In this document: positions 1 to 8,790 of the stretch, in pieces
Layout: every line of letters begins with the position of its first letter
Position numbering within the stretch: the first letter of the stretch is position 1
Assembly: GCA_021186555.1 (NCBI GenBank)
Contig: JAJKFL010000005.1
Coordinates: 51,555,635 to 51,619,634 of the forward strand
Direction of reading: 5' to 3'
Length of the DNA: 64,000 nucleotides
Origin: Reticulitermes speratus
Lineage: Eukaryota; Arthropoda; Insecta; Blattodea; Rhinotermitidae
Notes under the pieces: model-generated
Told to the model about the DNA's origin: nothing
Seen by the model: the letters and a program-made list of their open reading frames with translations, nothing else
The model's database searches: none
Made by a program: the position numbers and the translations under genes

Positions 1-205
1 GGTTGTGTGTCAGGTTAAATGGATCCGGACGTTTCGAAGTAACATAATGCCTTCGAAATGTAGGAATCCAATTGATATTGATATGATTGTAACATAAGCA
101 TTCATAGAAACTGTAACTTTGACATCTTCTAGGCTGAAAGCAGTGTGTTAAAAAAACCGAAGTTCACTTGGAAGTTCTAAGCGTAGATGGGAGGGTAATA
201 GTAAA

Positions 206-400
206 ATGGATCTTAAATAAATTAGTTAGGAGGGCATGTACTGGAATGATCTTGCTCAAGATAGGTACAACTGGCGGTGACCTTGTGAACACGGTAATGG
301 AACTTAGTGTTGCAAATAATGAGGAGAATATCTCGACTAGCTGAGAAACTACTAGCTTTTCGAGATTAACTCTGCTGCGTGCAGTTTGGAACTCTGGTTT
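206..400 (+). mobile_element. LINE 3'-end remnant (GHVARM group)
   Basis: Decayed plus-strand copy of the 3' end of the LINE group best seen at 28795-29232 and 14800-15120. The shared landmarks are the stretch for a VGWGG-W-LAQ-RDRW-LVNAVM-LRVP C-terminus, then a tract about taking out a cut near CTAGCTGAGAA and CTCTGCT. Only the last ~190 bases remain and the frame is broken. The bases before it (1-205) and after it (401-690) are AT-rich with nothing recognisable. Confidence 0.6.
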
Positions 401-692
401 AATAAAACGCTGCGTTATTGTTACAAATAATGATGTTATGAATTATTTATTACAATAAAAGCAACACGGTACAAAATATAACATAATATATATCGTTATT
501 AATACATACATCTTTCGGCCAATCCTTCACATCATCGTTGGAACAATCTAAACATCTTGGAAGGTACAGAAGCCTTCAGATTGCTGATTAGATTTAGGAA
601 TGATGTACTTCATTATGCACATTCCAGGATGTGTAAATTGTTCCAATGGAAATGGTCAAGATTGGCCGAAACACGTAAAGAAGTTATTAATA

Positions 693-1187
693 CAGTGGAA
701 CCTCGAACTTCGAACACAATCCGTTCCAGGAGACGGTTCGACTTTCAAGTTGTTCGACTTTCGAGTTAAATTTCCTCATAAGAAATAATGTAAATTGAAT
801 TAATCCGTTCCAGACCCACAAAATTTACCCAATATAAAACATTTTAAGTGCCTATTTCAAAAGATCATATTGGTAAATAATGAAAAAACAAGTATATTTA
901 ATTTCAATAATTGAAAATTTTTATTTATAATAGTACATACATAAAAATATTGTATAATAATCAATCAATAATAATAGTAGGAGGGATATTACTGTTCACT
1001 GGAAGGTGAATTACCCTTCTTTCATCTGGACCAAACAGAGAGAGAAGGCGACCACGTGACGACCACGTGATTCTTTGTTCGACTTTCGAGTTTTTGTTCG
1101 AGTTTCAAAACCGGATTTTCTTCGAATTTTTTGTTCGAGTTTCAAGTTGTTCGAACATCAAACCGTTTGGAGTTCGAGGGTCCACTG
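693..1187. mobile_element. Short Tigger/pogo-like DNA transposon
   Basis: The ends are imperfect terminal inverted repeats: the left end begins CAGTGGAACCTCGAACT and the right end, read in reverse, begins CAGTGGACCCTCGAACT. The element is flanked on both sides by the dinucleotide TA (691-692 and 1188-1189), the expected target duplication of Tc1/mariner/pogo elements. It is 495 bp, has no transposase frame, and carries subterminal repeats of TTCGACTTTCGAGTT. It is best read as a non-autonomous element moved in trans. Confidence 0.85.
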
Positions 1188-1189
1188 TA

Positions 1190-2780
1190 CTCTTTTATTC
1201 CATTTTATACTTTGTACTATGTTTGTTTTGTTGTAATAAGTAACAGATGTGAGTGTACGTAATGTAATGTATTCACGCTTTTCTTATCTTATGTTGCTTT
1301 ATATTTGAAAGAATAATTTACACAGCGAGAATTCTACTGCGACCCATTTTGTTCCAAACAATAGCTCATCAGCAGGCACGATATCACGTAGCCAGTCTTA
1401 TCGCTACTGGCGAAGTCATGGCTGTGTATTGCTTACACTTACCGGCTGAACAAACAAGCTATAATGCACCATGTCTCCGTACCGGACAAATTTTTCAAAG
1501 TGTAACAATTCTGACGTGTAGTCGGGAGATTTCCGGTTCAAATTACTGCGGGCGCACAAATTGTTCTGGCCCGCATCAGATTACGGCTTCTCCCCCATTT
1601 CCGTATTTTATTACGCATGTAGAAATTTCGAAATATGATCAGGCAAAGCCTGATGCCGATTTTGTAGTAATAATGGTTACCCAAGCCGAGAAAACGAATT
1701 AAAAAAAATGCAGCAAGAAGTTCGGTTTCTCGCAAGTAAACGCCCAAATTTGGATGATGAATTGAAAAAGATGCTTGCCGCGAAACACACACGGAAGTGT
1801 GTCATTAGATACAAGCGTATTCGTCCTCAGGAAGGAGAATGAGAAATTCTTGTGTTTTTGCTTATAAAGGAACACAGGATAGCATCTTAAGTCTTAATCG
1901 TTAACATTTTCATGTCGGAAACTCTGTAACTAACAAAACATCGTTCGGAATTAGCTCATGGCCAGCAAGGACTGGTATTTGGGCAGGTTTTGGGGGGAAC
2001 CGGTTTGCCCTGATCCAAGAAAAAACTGCTTTGTCCATAAGACTTCTTGACATTCTTCGTCCTGGGTGATAATTCTCCCTGTTATATTGCTATATATGGT
2101 CTGTCTGCTTCTACCATAATTTTCAACATTATCTCATAAACAGCACAATTTTTGGGGAAAAAGTTTTTTGAACATAAAATGCCTGTTTTGATCTTCTCTA
2201 CAACTTTGTCTGAAATATTTCTCATTCTAAGAAGAATTCAGGGAGATATTGTCATAAATGTACATAGGTCTTCATGTAAAGTACACGTTATTCTTCTGAG
2301 ATTTTAATGAAACTTGTATTTTCTCTACGGATTTTCAAAGAAAATCATCAAATATTAAATTTCATGGAAATGCAGTTCGAGCCTAGTTATTCCGTGCGGA
2401 CGGACGGACGGACGGACAGACATGACGAAGCTAATAGTAGTTTTCGCAATTTTGGAAACGTACCTAATTGTTATTTTCAAAGAGAACAATGGAGAAAGTA
2501 ACCAGACCGGAACCAGAAGCACCTCCCCCCCCCTTTTTCGTTGCGGCGGAACGTGCAGTATCACTTATTTTACATTGTCCACTTTGGATGATTCATTCAA
2601 GATGATTCATCCAAAGTGAACCAAAGTTGGCTGCGGATAACTTCTGTCATCCTTCTTCTTGTATGATCGCTTTTGATTAATGTACTCGTACTATTTACGC
2701 TGTTCACTTTTAGTGGCTCATCCAAACTGAAAAGTGTAAACCCGTCTATAAATCATCCTTTGGCAACATTTTCATCAGCA
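1190..2780. other. Unassigned AT-rich intergenic DNA
   Basis: No protein family, RNA or mobile element is recognised. A GGAC microsatellite lies at about 2398-2417 and a run of nine C at about 2526-2534. A 117-codon open frame at 1349-1702 has no recognisable motif and is not called as a gene. Confidence 0.5.
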
Positions 2781-2794
2781 CTGGAGTTCATCGG

Positions 2795-3100
2795 GAGCAC
2801 GCGGTGGCGCAGTTGGTTGAGGCACTGCGCTACAAACCGGAACGTCGCGGGTTCGATTCCCGATGATGTCACTGGAATTTTTCACTGACATAATCGTTTC
2901 GGTCGCACTATGGCCCTGGGGTCGACTCCGCCTCCAACAGAAATGAGTACCAGGATTCTTTCCTGGGGGTAAAGGCGGCCGGTGCGTAGGGCTGACAACC
3001 TTACCTCCTTCATGTGCCGATTGTCTAAAAACCTGGGAGCCTCGACCTCCTGGAGCCCTAAGGGCCTGTCAAGGCCTGTAATGGGATTGCTTTACCTTTT
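2795..3100 (+). mobile_element. tRNA-derived SINE, family A, full length
   Basis: A 306-bp insertion bounded by a perfect 15-bp target duplication, ACTGGAGTTCATCGG, at 2780-2794 and 3101-3115. The head has a tRNA-like A box (GGTGGCGCAGTTGG) and B box (GGTTCGATTCC), the internal RNA polymerase III promoter. The body ends in GCTTTACCTTTT. Other copies are at 6361-6622 (minus), 32815-33080, 45010-45291 and 50621-50870. It lies just beyond the stop codon of the CRAL-TRIO gene, in opposite orientation. Confidence 0.93.
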
Positions 3101-3407
3101 ACTGGAGTTCATCGGCATTGCAATGGAATAATTTATAAATTCTGATGTTGAAGCTAACTCTGCGGTATTTGCAGTAGAACTGAGAGCAAAGTGTTCAGGA
3201 TTCAGCAAGTTACTTCAGTGTGGGGTGTGGAAGAATTGAACAGGATTATGCTCGTGCTTTTAATGCAGATAATTGAAATATGTTACATTGTATTGGCCTT
3301 CGAAAAATTTATGAAAAGCGGCTGTTACCTCCCTCATGTCTGTCTGTCCGTCCGTATTTCCTCATATATCAGGTCCCACTGGACGGATTTCCGTATTCTT
3401 CAAAGTG

Positions 3408-3559
3408 TTAATCGACGTTCAGTTTTCTGAAGGAACCCTCGAATCCAAAGAGGTCTCCACTGTCGAGTGACTTTCCTGGTCTTTTAGATTCATCGGATTT
3501 CATGTCATCTTGTTCTAAGAACCAGTCTCGGTAGCTCTCCAACTTCTTTAACCAGGCAG
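3408..3559 (-). CDS. CRAL-TRIO gene, terminal exon with stop
   Basis: 152 nt. The acceptor is CTTCCAG, 82 bp after the previous donor. It completes the split serine, then encodes AWLKKLESYRDWFLEQDD and onwards to the C-terminal GSFRKLNVD, followed by TAA at 3410-3408. A possible ATTAAA polyadenylation signal lies at 3264-3259 on the same strand, but it is weak evidence on its own. Confidence 0.92.
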
Positions 3560-6500
3560 CTGGAAGTAAAGATAATTATATGTCTTTCATCACAGGGAAA
3601 CCAGCGACATGCAATCTTGATTAATTGGCTTGTTTACTTACACCAGTGGTCAATAAGTGACCCGTTGTCACCGCCGTATTCACTGGGCAGGATTTCGGGT
3701 GAGATCTTTTGGTGGAGAGAAGCGAATCCTTTTGTATGGACATGAATCTGAGAAACACAAGTATTAAATGAAACCATCGTTATTGTATTTCTATAACGTA
3801 ATTTTATATTTCTATACTTCATCGTCCAAAGCTTGTGTATGATTCAGCCGCTTAGAATAACCATAGATTAACAATCTACAATAAATATAAAAACATATAC
3901 AGCAACGTCACACAACGACGTTGCTGTATGCCGTCTATCAGACGTTTTTAGATATTTTTACCCCCCCCCCCGCAGGTTGAGGAATTTCCGTAACTACAGA
4001 CGTAGATGCTCTCATTAGGCTGCATTTCACGATTTGTATTAATTTTGTTATCCTAGACACAGGCCTTTGTTATTAATGCCAGAGGGGATTTGCATAACTT
4101 CAGCCAAATCATATTCAAATTTCAACAGCTTCTTTCTTGAAAGAGCGCAGATATCAGGGATTAATTATTTGCCAAATTAAGTCACTGATTATCTGTGCCC
4201 CTGTCTGTCCGGAAACAAATTTCATGTCTTCCCAACTTTAACTTTAGTTTTGCCTTACTTTCATTTCTTATTCTTCTCAACCTGTGCTGAGGTGAATTTT
4301 TCGGCTTATTACAAGTTGGAGCAATTTATAGCCCGAAATCTACCTTTCATGCAGAATTTTGTAAGGTTTCTCTCCCTTTTTTGTACCACTTACAGTGTAT
4401 TTTCCCCTGAATATGTATCCAGAAATGCACGGGTAATCTGAAATATCACAACAGATCATGAAATTGTACAGGGTGACCCTTCTGGAGTGTCGGACGCTTT
4501 TATCTTATAAAACCGGTGTGTCCTTGTGGAAGGAGCATTTTAAACAAGCGCAGAAAGATTGTACACGTACAATTCCTTTAATGTATATCAAGCTCAGAAA
4601 AGGAGTTTATTCTGCTTACGTATTTTGAAATTAGAGAAGTCTGAAAATGAAGGTAGGTGTAATCCACACACACAGCTGACGAGCCTCAAAATTTGTACTG
4701 ATGAATGTGACTGCTGCGAAGTTTTACGCATCGGTGTAGCAACGAGACACGAATTTTAAAACTGTTCCGTATTACCGGATATTACCCTAACCGGGAATTC
4801 TTCCCATTTTAATGACAAGCCACAAAAAAAAAAAACAATCCAGTCCTTCAGCCAGAAGTGCCAACATTCCTACGAGCTAAATGTCTTTTGCTTAAACATT
4901 ACAGAAGATATTCATTCATTCTGCAGTCTGTCTTACGACAGGTCCGTAGCCTCTTCCAAAGCGAGTTCTCCACAGGGTGCGATCTAGTGCTTCCTGTATC
5001 AGTTTCCAGTATCTTTTCTTTTCCTTAAGGTCATCCAGTAGTTGCTTACGCCTTCTCCCTCGTCTTCCTGTCATTTCTATCCTTCCCTCTAACTTTCCTT
5101 CAATCACGTGTTTCAGAAGGCAGTTTCTACGCAAGATGTGACCAATCCAGTTAGCCTTTCTTCTTTTTATTGTATGTACGATATTCCTCTCCTCCTTGAC
5201 TCTGTGTAATACTTCTTCATTTCTCACACGATCGGTCCAACTGATCTTCTCCATTCTTCTCCAGCACCACATTTCAAAACTTTCCAGATACTTCTGATCT
5301 ACTTTCCGAAGTGTCCACGTTTCAGCACCACACAAAGCTACGCTCCAAATGTAGCACTTTACTAGCTTCTTCCTTAAATTTAAGTCCAGTTTGCTGGTGA
5401 AAAGATTTTTCTTCTTGTTGAATGCTTATTTCGCCATTGCAATTATTGGATTTAAATCCACGCGGTCATCTTGCATCATTTGTTATCATGCTACCCAAAT
5501 AGTAGAAATATTCCATATTCTCCAGTTTGTATTTGTTATATGCAGATGTGTATTCTTGAAGTAGACACCTTCCGGGTTATGACATCGTTTTTTCTTTCCA
5601 AAGTACCTTCTGCCTCTATAATAAGTCTTGATGATGCAGGCAGGACATTCTGTAAAAAGTCCGTACTCTTCTAACAGACTACACGGCGTCTTATACTCAC
5701 GGAATGAGTAACATTACGGATCAAAGTCTTCACTGAAAGGCTAATAGTTGCTAATCTGATCAACAACTTTCCTTTATTATAGGGTCGTTACCGTGTTCTG
5801 TAGATCTTAAACTGGTCCCTCTCATGATCTAGATGGATCCACTTCACAAACTCCTATCCCATTTAAGATATATTGTAACTGATCTTTCCATCTACGCCTA
5901 ACTCTTCCAGCTAGCCTAATTGCTTCAGAATTTCTTTCCATAACCCTTTAAGCATTTTTCGCAGATAGCCTATAGCAGTTATATCTAGTATATAGCTTAA
6001 GTATAGTCCTCATTATCTAAGCATTCCAGGGAAATTTAATGGCTGCCTTAGAGCTCTGATTACGACTCCATTCATTGTTACGACTGATCCTTGACCCTTG
6101 ACCCTTGGTTAACATTCGTTACTAAACTGTCGGTATGGGGTTTTCTCACTCACCCTGGAAAGTAGCTTCGGTTTTAAAACTATCTTCAGAAGACTTAGCA
6201 TAGCATCAGCAAACGGAGGCATATTGACGAGGTGGATCTCCTTAATTCTCATGTTGTAGCCTTTCTGTAAAACAACATGATGATGATGATCATGATGATC
6301 ATGATGATCATGATGATCATGATGATCATCATTATGATGATAGCAAAATCAGTCCTTATACAGGCCTGTAGTGGCCCTGAGGGCTCCAGGAGTTTGAGGC
6401 TCCCAGAATTTCGAGAACATAGGCACGTGAAATTGGCAAGGTTTACAGCCATACGCACCGGCCGCCTTTACCCCCAGGGGACATCCCTGCTACTCATTTC

Positions 6501-7528
6501 TATTAAGAGGCTGAGGCGACTCGAGGGCCATTGTGCGACCGGAAGAACTGAGTCAATAAAAAATCCCAATGACCCCATCGGGAATCGAACCCGCAAACCG
6601 TGGGACTTGTAGCGCAGTGAGTGATAATAATAGTGGTTTAAACAATGAATATCAAGATATAATATTTGAATGATTCACGACGAATAAATGCGTTAAGTAT
6701 TTCTTGGGATAAGTTTCAAATCTTCTGGGATGAGACGCTGGCAAATAGTTCCCAACGTTTCTATGGGTCGTATTACCGCCATCTTCAGAGTTAAGCAGTC
6801 CAAGAAGAGTTCTGTTGCAGATGAAGGGACGACAATCCTTCCAAACGCCGGGAACTATTTACCCAACGACGCAGCTTAATACAACAGAGGGCTACTCTAC
6901 AGCAAAAAGGTTGTGAGCACCTACAATCTAATCTCTTGTAACAAGATCCGGCCATATTTGGATTCGTAACTGTTTCGCTGACATGCCACTTCTTTATTAT
7001 CTGGGATGTTATAGATATATAGATAGCGACCCTGATGACGGAGACGCATATGGTCTCCGAAACATTTATTTCACCCAAATTATGATGCGACTAGTCGCCC
7101 AACATGTACTTAGAGTATGACAGTTTTAATAATTTTTACTGTCATAAGGTTCAATATCCCTTAAGCATGAATTTAGTAACTATTTGAAGATTTTATATCA
7201 TGTTCTTTGCTCAATATCACGTGACTTCGTAAAAGCAGTCAAGTTACATAGCCAGAAAATTGTCATAACACGAATTACCATTGCACAAACTTCCATCTTC
7301 TTCAGAGCTGGCAAAGTAACTTTGCTGATATGTCCGACTGTGAAGTTGTTGTAGTCCATGATGTAGACGTCAGAGAGGCAGTAGTCCTCGCTCATCCTTA
7401 CATCCTGCACCATGAAGCAGAGTTTCAGGATGTCCTGAATGACAATGTTGGACGGGTCAGGGTCCATGCAACCCATCACTGTCACCCTGCAGTAATCTTC
7501 TGTTAATCTCGAGATTGGACACACGAAC
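3408..7528 (-). CDS. CRAL-TRIO domain lipid-transfer protein, 3' half of gene (four exons)
   Basis: Minus-strand spliced gene, join of 7528..7279, 6264..6154, 3747..3642 and 3559..3408, giving 205 residues in one frame with a stop at 3410-3408. Every junction is GT-AG, including strong GTGAGT and GTAAGT donors. The product matches the lipid-binding CRAL-TRIO domain of alpha-tocopherol transfer protein-like and clavesin-like proteins: DYNNFTVGHISKVTLP, then KEIHLVNMPPF, then IHVHTKGFASLHQKISPEIL followed by PSEYGG, ending GSFRKLNVD, a tail typical of insect members. Such proteins carry small hydrophobic ligands (tocopherols, retinoids, phosphoinositides) in the cytosol; the ligand here cannot be told from sequence. 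The N-terminal CRAL-TRIO-N helical exons were not found in the 56 kb upstream, so they are either beyond the window or missed by eye. Introns are 1014, 2406 and 82 bp, and the two long ones are rich in mobile-element debris. Confidence 0.92.
3642..3747 (-). CDS. CRAL-TRIO gene, exon n-1
   Basis: 106 nt. The acceptor is TTTCTCAG (3750-3748 is CAG) and the donor is GTAAGT from 3641. It encodes IHVHTKGFASLHQKISPEIL, PSEYGG and DNGSLIDHW plus the first base of a serine codon. The LPxEYGG motif marks the C-terminal end of the CRAL-TRIO domain. Confidence 0.93.
3899..3927. repeat. Short perfect inverted repeat in intron
   Basis: ACAGCAACGTC and its exact complement GACGTTGCTGT are separated by 7 bases, an 11-bp stem. 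It lies in the 2.4-kb CRAL-TRIO intron. A run of ten or more C follows at about 3961. No function is proposed. Confidence 0.8.
4911..5530 (-). mobile_element. LINE 3' end (GAETWTLRK group), minus strand
   Basis: 5'-truncated non-LTR retrotransposon in the CRAL-TRIO intron, same orientation as the gene. The minus-strand frame 5335-4916 encodes the C-terminal part that follows the reverse transcriptase: CGAETWTLRKVDQKYLESFE, WCWRRMEKISWTDRVRNEE, KANWIGHILRRNCLLKHVIE and [13 protein letters not shown] with stop. Just past the stop is a short ATGA-type repeat tail, as in RTE-like elements. Upstream the frame is broken by indels. Clade assignment to RTE is tentative. Related copies are at 13344, 17729, 29233 and 34691. 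Confidence 0.85.
5800..5960 (-). mobile_element. Possible LINE remnant
   Basis: Read on the minus strand, the stretch around CCATCTACGCCTAACTCTTCC resembles the RPRRRW-DNI segment of the GHVARM LINE group (compare 28975-29010). The match is short and the flanks are unrecognised. It lies in the same CRAL-TRIO intron. Confidence 0.35.
6154..6264 (-). CDS. CRAL-TRIO gene, exon n-2
   Basis: 111 nt, exactly 37 codons in phase 0-0, encoding KGYNMRIKEIHLVNMPPFAD through to KPKLLSR. The acceptor is GTTTTACAG and the donor is a full GTGAGT. This is the strand-helix segment (EIHxxNxPPF) that lines the lipid pocket in the family. It is too short to stand out as an open frame; it is supported by fit to the family and phase match with both neighbouring exons. 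Confidence 0.92.
6275..6345. repeat. ATGATGATC microsatellite
   Basis: Nine-base units of ATGATGATC and close variants run for about 70 bp, beginning only ~10 bp upstream of the splice acceptor of the CRAL-TRIO exon at 6264-6154. They therefore occupy the usual branch-point and polypyrimidine region. Confidence 0.9.
6361..6622 (-). mobile_element. tRNA-derived SINE, family A, minus strand
   Basis: Inverted relative of the copy at 2795. It carries the complement of the B box (GGGAATCGAACCC), and the body block matches with many substitutions. It lies in the 1014-bp CRAL-TRIO intron in the sense direction of the gene. No clear target duplication is seen, so it is older than the 2795 copy. Confidence 0.85.
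6725..6880 (-). repeat. Degenerate foldback with hammerhead-like core
   Basis: Imperfect inverted repeat (GGCAAATAGTTCCC against GGGAACTATTTACCC). On the minus strand, CTGAAGA (6788-6782) is followed by GAAACG at 6761-6756, the order of a hammerhead core, but stems II and III no longer pair well. It sits in the CRAL-TRIO intron. Confidence 0.5.
7028..7072 (+). ncRNA. Hammerhead-like ribozyme remnant in CRAL-TRIO intron
   Basis: CTGATGA at 7032-7038, one extra C, then a perfect 6-bp stem II (GGAGAC with GTCTCC, loop 7046-7052), then GAAA at 7059-7062 and CATTTA. This matches the hammerhead core order. Stem III has a mismatch and stem I cannot form with the present flanks, so cleavage activity is unlikely. 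It is antisense to the host gene. Confidence 0.55.
7279..7528 (-). CDS. CRAL-TRIO gene, exon n-3
   Basis: 250 nt. The acceptor is TTTGCAG (AG at 7530-7529) and the donor is GTAATT from 7278. It begins with the third base of a split codon and then encodes 83 residues from FVCPISRLTEDYC through DPDPSNIVIQDILKLCFMVQ to LPALKKMEVCAM, ending on a codon boundary. This is the start of the CRAL-TRIO sandwich. A foldback element sits 73 bp beyond the acceptor, in the preceding intron. Confidence 0.92.
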
Positions 7529-7581
7529 CTGCAAACATCCAGTTAACTGCTTACAAGACTAACTTCCTGCCTTGATTTCAG

Positions 7582-7850
7582 GCTTCCGCCGCGATGTTGA
7601 TGAAATCTGCGGTCTTCTGGGATATTACACGGCGTCGTGTGGTAATTATTTACCGACGTTTGGGACAACGTATCGGTCCCATCTTCACGGATCATAATTC
7701 CGAGTAGGGGGAAAAAAATAAAAAAATAAAAAATAAAAAAAAGCTACTCGGAATCTTGACCCGTGAGGATGGGACCGATACGTTGTCCCGAAACGTCGGT
7801 AAATAATTACCACACGACGCCGTGTAATATCCCGAAGACCACAGATTTCA
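7582..7850. mobile_element. Foldback element, CCGAAACGTCGG family
   Basis: Two ~110-bp arms (7601-7711 and 7741-7850) are nearly perfect inverted copies separated by an A-rich spacer. Each arm, read towards its outer end, holds a hammerhead-like order: TGAGGAT or TGAAGAT, a GGGAC/GTCCC stem, CCGAAACGTCGGTA, then a tail ending near GTAATATCCC. The same sequence recurs at 20828, 26415, 41533 and 42094. The C that starts the canonical CUGANGA box is lost. It lies in the intron 5' to the first recognised CRAL-TRIO exon. Confidence 0.75.
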
Positions 7851-7861
7851 ATTCCCTACCT

Positions 7862-8151
7862 GACCACATAAATGACGGAGGTTAAGTGTGGTCGTTATAG
7901 TGACCAGGCTACTTGCTACACAGTCCAGGGTTTGAATCCTGGCAAGGGCAGGAGATATATCTTTTCTACCCAAAAATCCACACCAGCACTGGGGTCCACC
8001 CAGCCTCCTATTCGACGAACAGTGGGGTTCTTCACCTGGGGGTAACGCGGCTGAGGTGTGATGTCTAGCATCGATGTTAAGAATGGGTGGCGCTATACTT
8101 CTACTCCCCCTATACGTCTTCATGGCGTAGATAGGGACAACTTTACTTTAT
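7862..8151 (+). mobile_element. tRNA-derived SINE, family D, diverged
   Basis: The tRNA-like head has the B box GGTTTGAATCC. The body has GGGGTCCACCCAGCCTCCTA and the end CTACTCCCCCT, then CTTCATGGC, matching the cleaner copy at 47369-47650. It abuts the right edge of the foldback at 7582-7850. Confidence 0.8.
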
Positions 8152-8482
8152 ACTTGAGGTATAAATCATGAGTGTGTAACTAAACACCCAATCACGTAAC
8201 TTCTACTCTTCTTGGTCCTGATTCACGTATTTAAGTTCTCAAGATGTGGTTGTAACGATATCTTGTGTGAAGTGATATAAGTTGTTTTGACCCCTGACTG
8301 CCGAATTCGGTGCAGGCACATTCCGTGAATGTTTTTAAGGATGCTGTAAAATAAAAACCTCTCTGTCCTAGGCTGCAGCTGGAATTTAAACCCTAATATA
8401 ATTGAAGGTTTACGTCTGATTTATTGGTGTAGAAAAATGACGAAAAATATTACTGAAACAATATTGTGTTTAACTGAAAAAC
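8152..8482. other. No recognisable feature
   Basis: Non-repetitive, AT-rich sequence between a SINE and the next foldback. No coding or RNA signal is seen. Confidence 0.4.
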
Positions 8483-8494
8483 GAAGTAACACTT

Positions 8495-8778
8495 AAATTA
8501 AATTAAGTTATAGACCAACTGATGCACTTTTTAAAGCACTTTTTAAGTAGCTTTATTAAAAATGTTAAAATAGTACCCCTACACGTGTTTCGATCCTAGG
8601 ATCTTAGCTTTTAGCTTTTAGCAAAAAAACCCCCTGACGATGATCCTAGGATCGAAACACGTGTAGGGGTACTATTTTAACATTTTTAATAAAGCTACTT
8701 AAAAAGTGCTTTAAAAAGTGCATCAGTTGGTCTATAACTTAATTTAATATGACGAAGATGCACGGTGTCAACAATGTG
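8495..8778 (+). mobile_element. Hammerhead-bearing foldback retroelement (copy 1)
   Basis: A 284-bp insertion flanked by a perfect 12-bp duplication, GAAGTAACACTT, at 8483-8494 and 8779-8790. It consists of two inverted arms (8497-8606 and 8640-8748) plus a ~30-bp 3' tail containing GATGCACGGTGT. The right arm carries a complete hammerhead-like motif; the left arm carries only its 3' half in reverse. The minus-strand element at 59652-59790 shares the outer arm sequence and tail, so these are one family. No protein is encoded. A non-autonomous Penelope-like or retrozyme-type element is the best reading; the mobilising reverse transcriptase is not in the window. Confidence 0.8.
8630..8669 (+). 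ncRNA. Predicted hammerhead ribozyme
   Basis: Order of parts: CCCC (8630-8633) as stem I; CTGACGA (8634-8640), matching CUGANGA; one extra T; GATC-loop CTAG-GATC (8642-8653) as stem II; GAA (8654-8656); A-C-A-C paired with G-T-G-T (8657-8664) as a four-pair stem III with no loop; A8665 as the cleavage-site base after GU; GGGG (8666-8669) closing stem I. The only departure from the canonical core is the extra base between A9 and stem II, seen in every copy in this window. Stem III is so short that activity as a dimer is plausible, as known for Penelope-type hammerheads. Activity is inferred. Confidence 0.7.
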
Positions 8779-8790
8779 GAAGTAACACTT

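Noticed and set aside
1349-1702. 117-codon open frame
   Set aside because: No recognisable motif, no splice or family support, and the opposite strand is open over part of it too; chance frame most likely.
3191-3430. 79-codon plus-strand frame
   Set aside because: It is partly antisense to the terminal CRAL-TRIO exon and has no motif.
8495-8778. Simple MITE (DNA transposon) instead of a retroelement
   Set aside because: The duplication is 12 bp, lengths vary from 10 to 15 bp among copies, the arms do not reach the 3' end, and there is a shared one-sided tail; these fit reverse transcription better than cut-and-paste.
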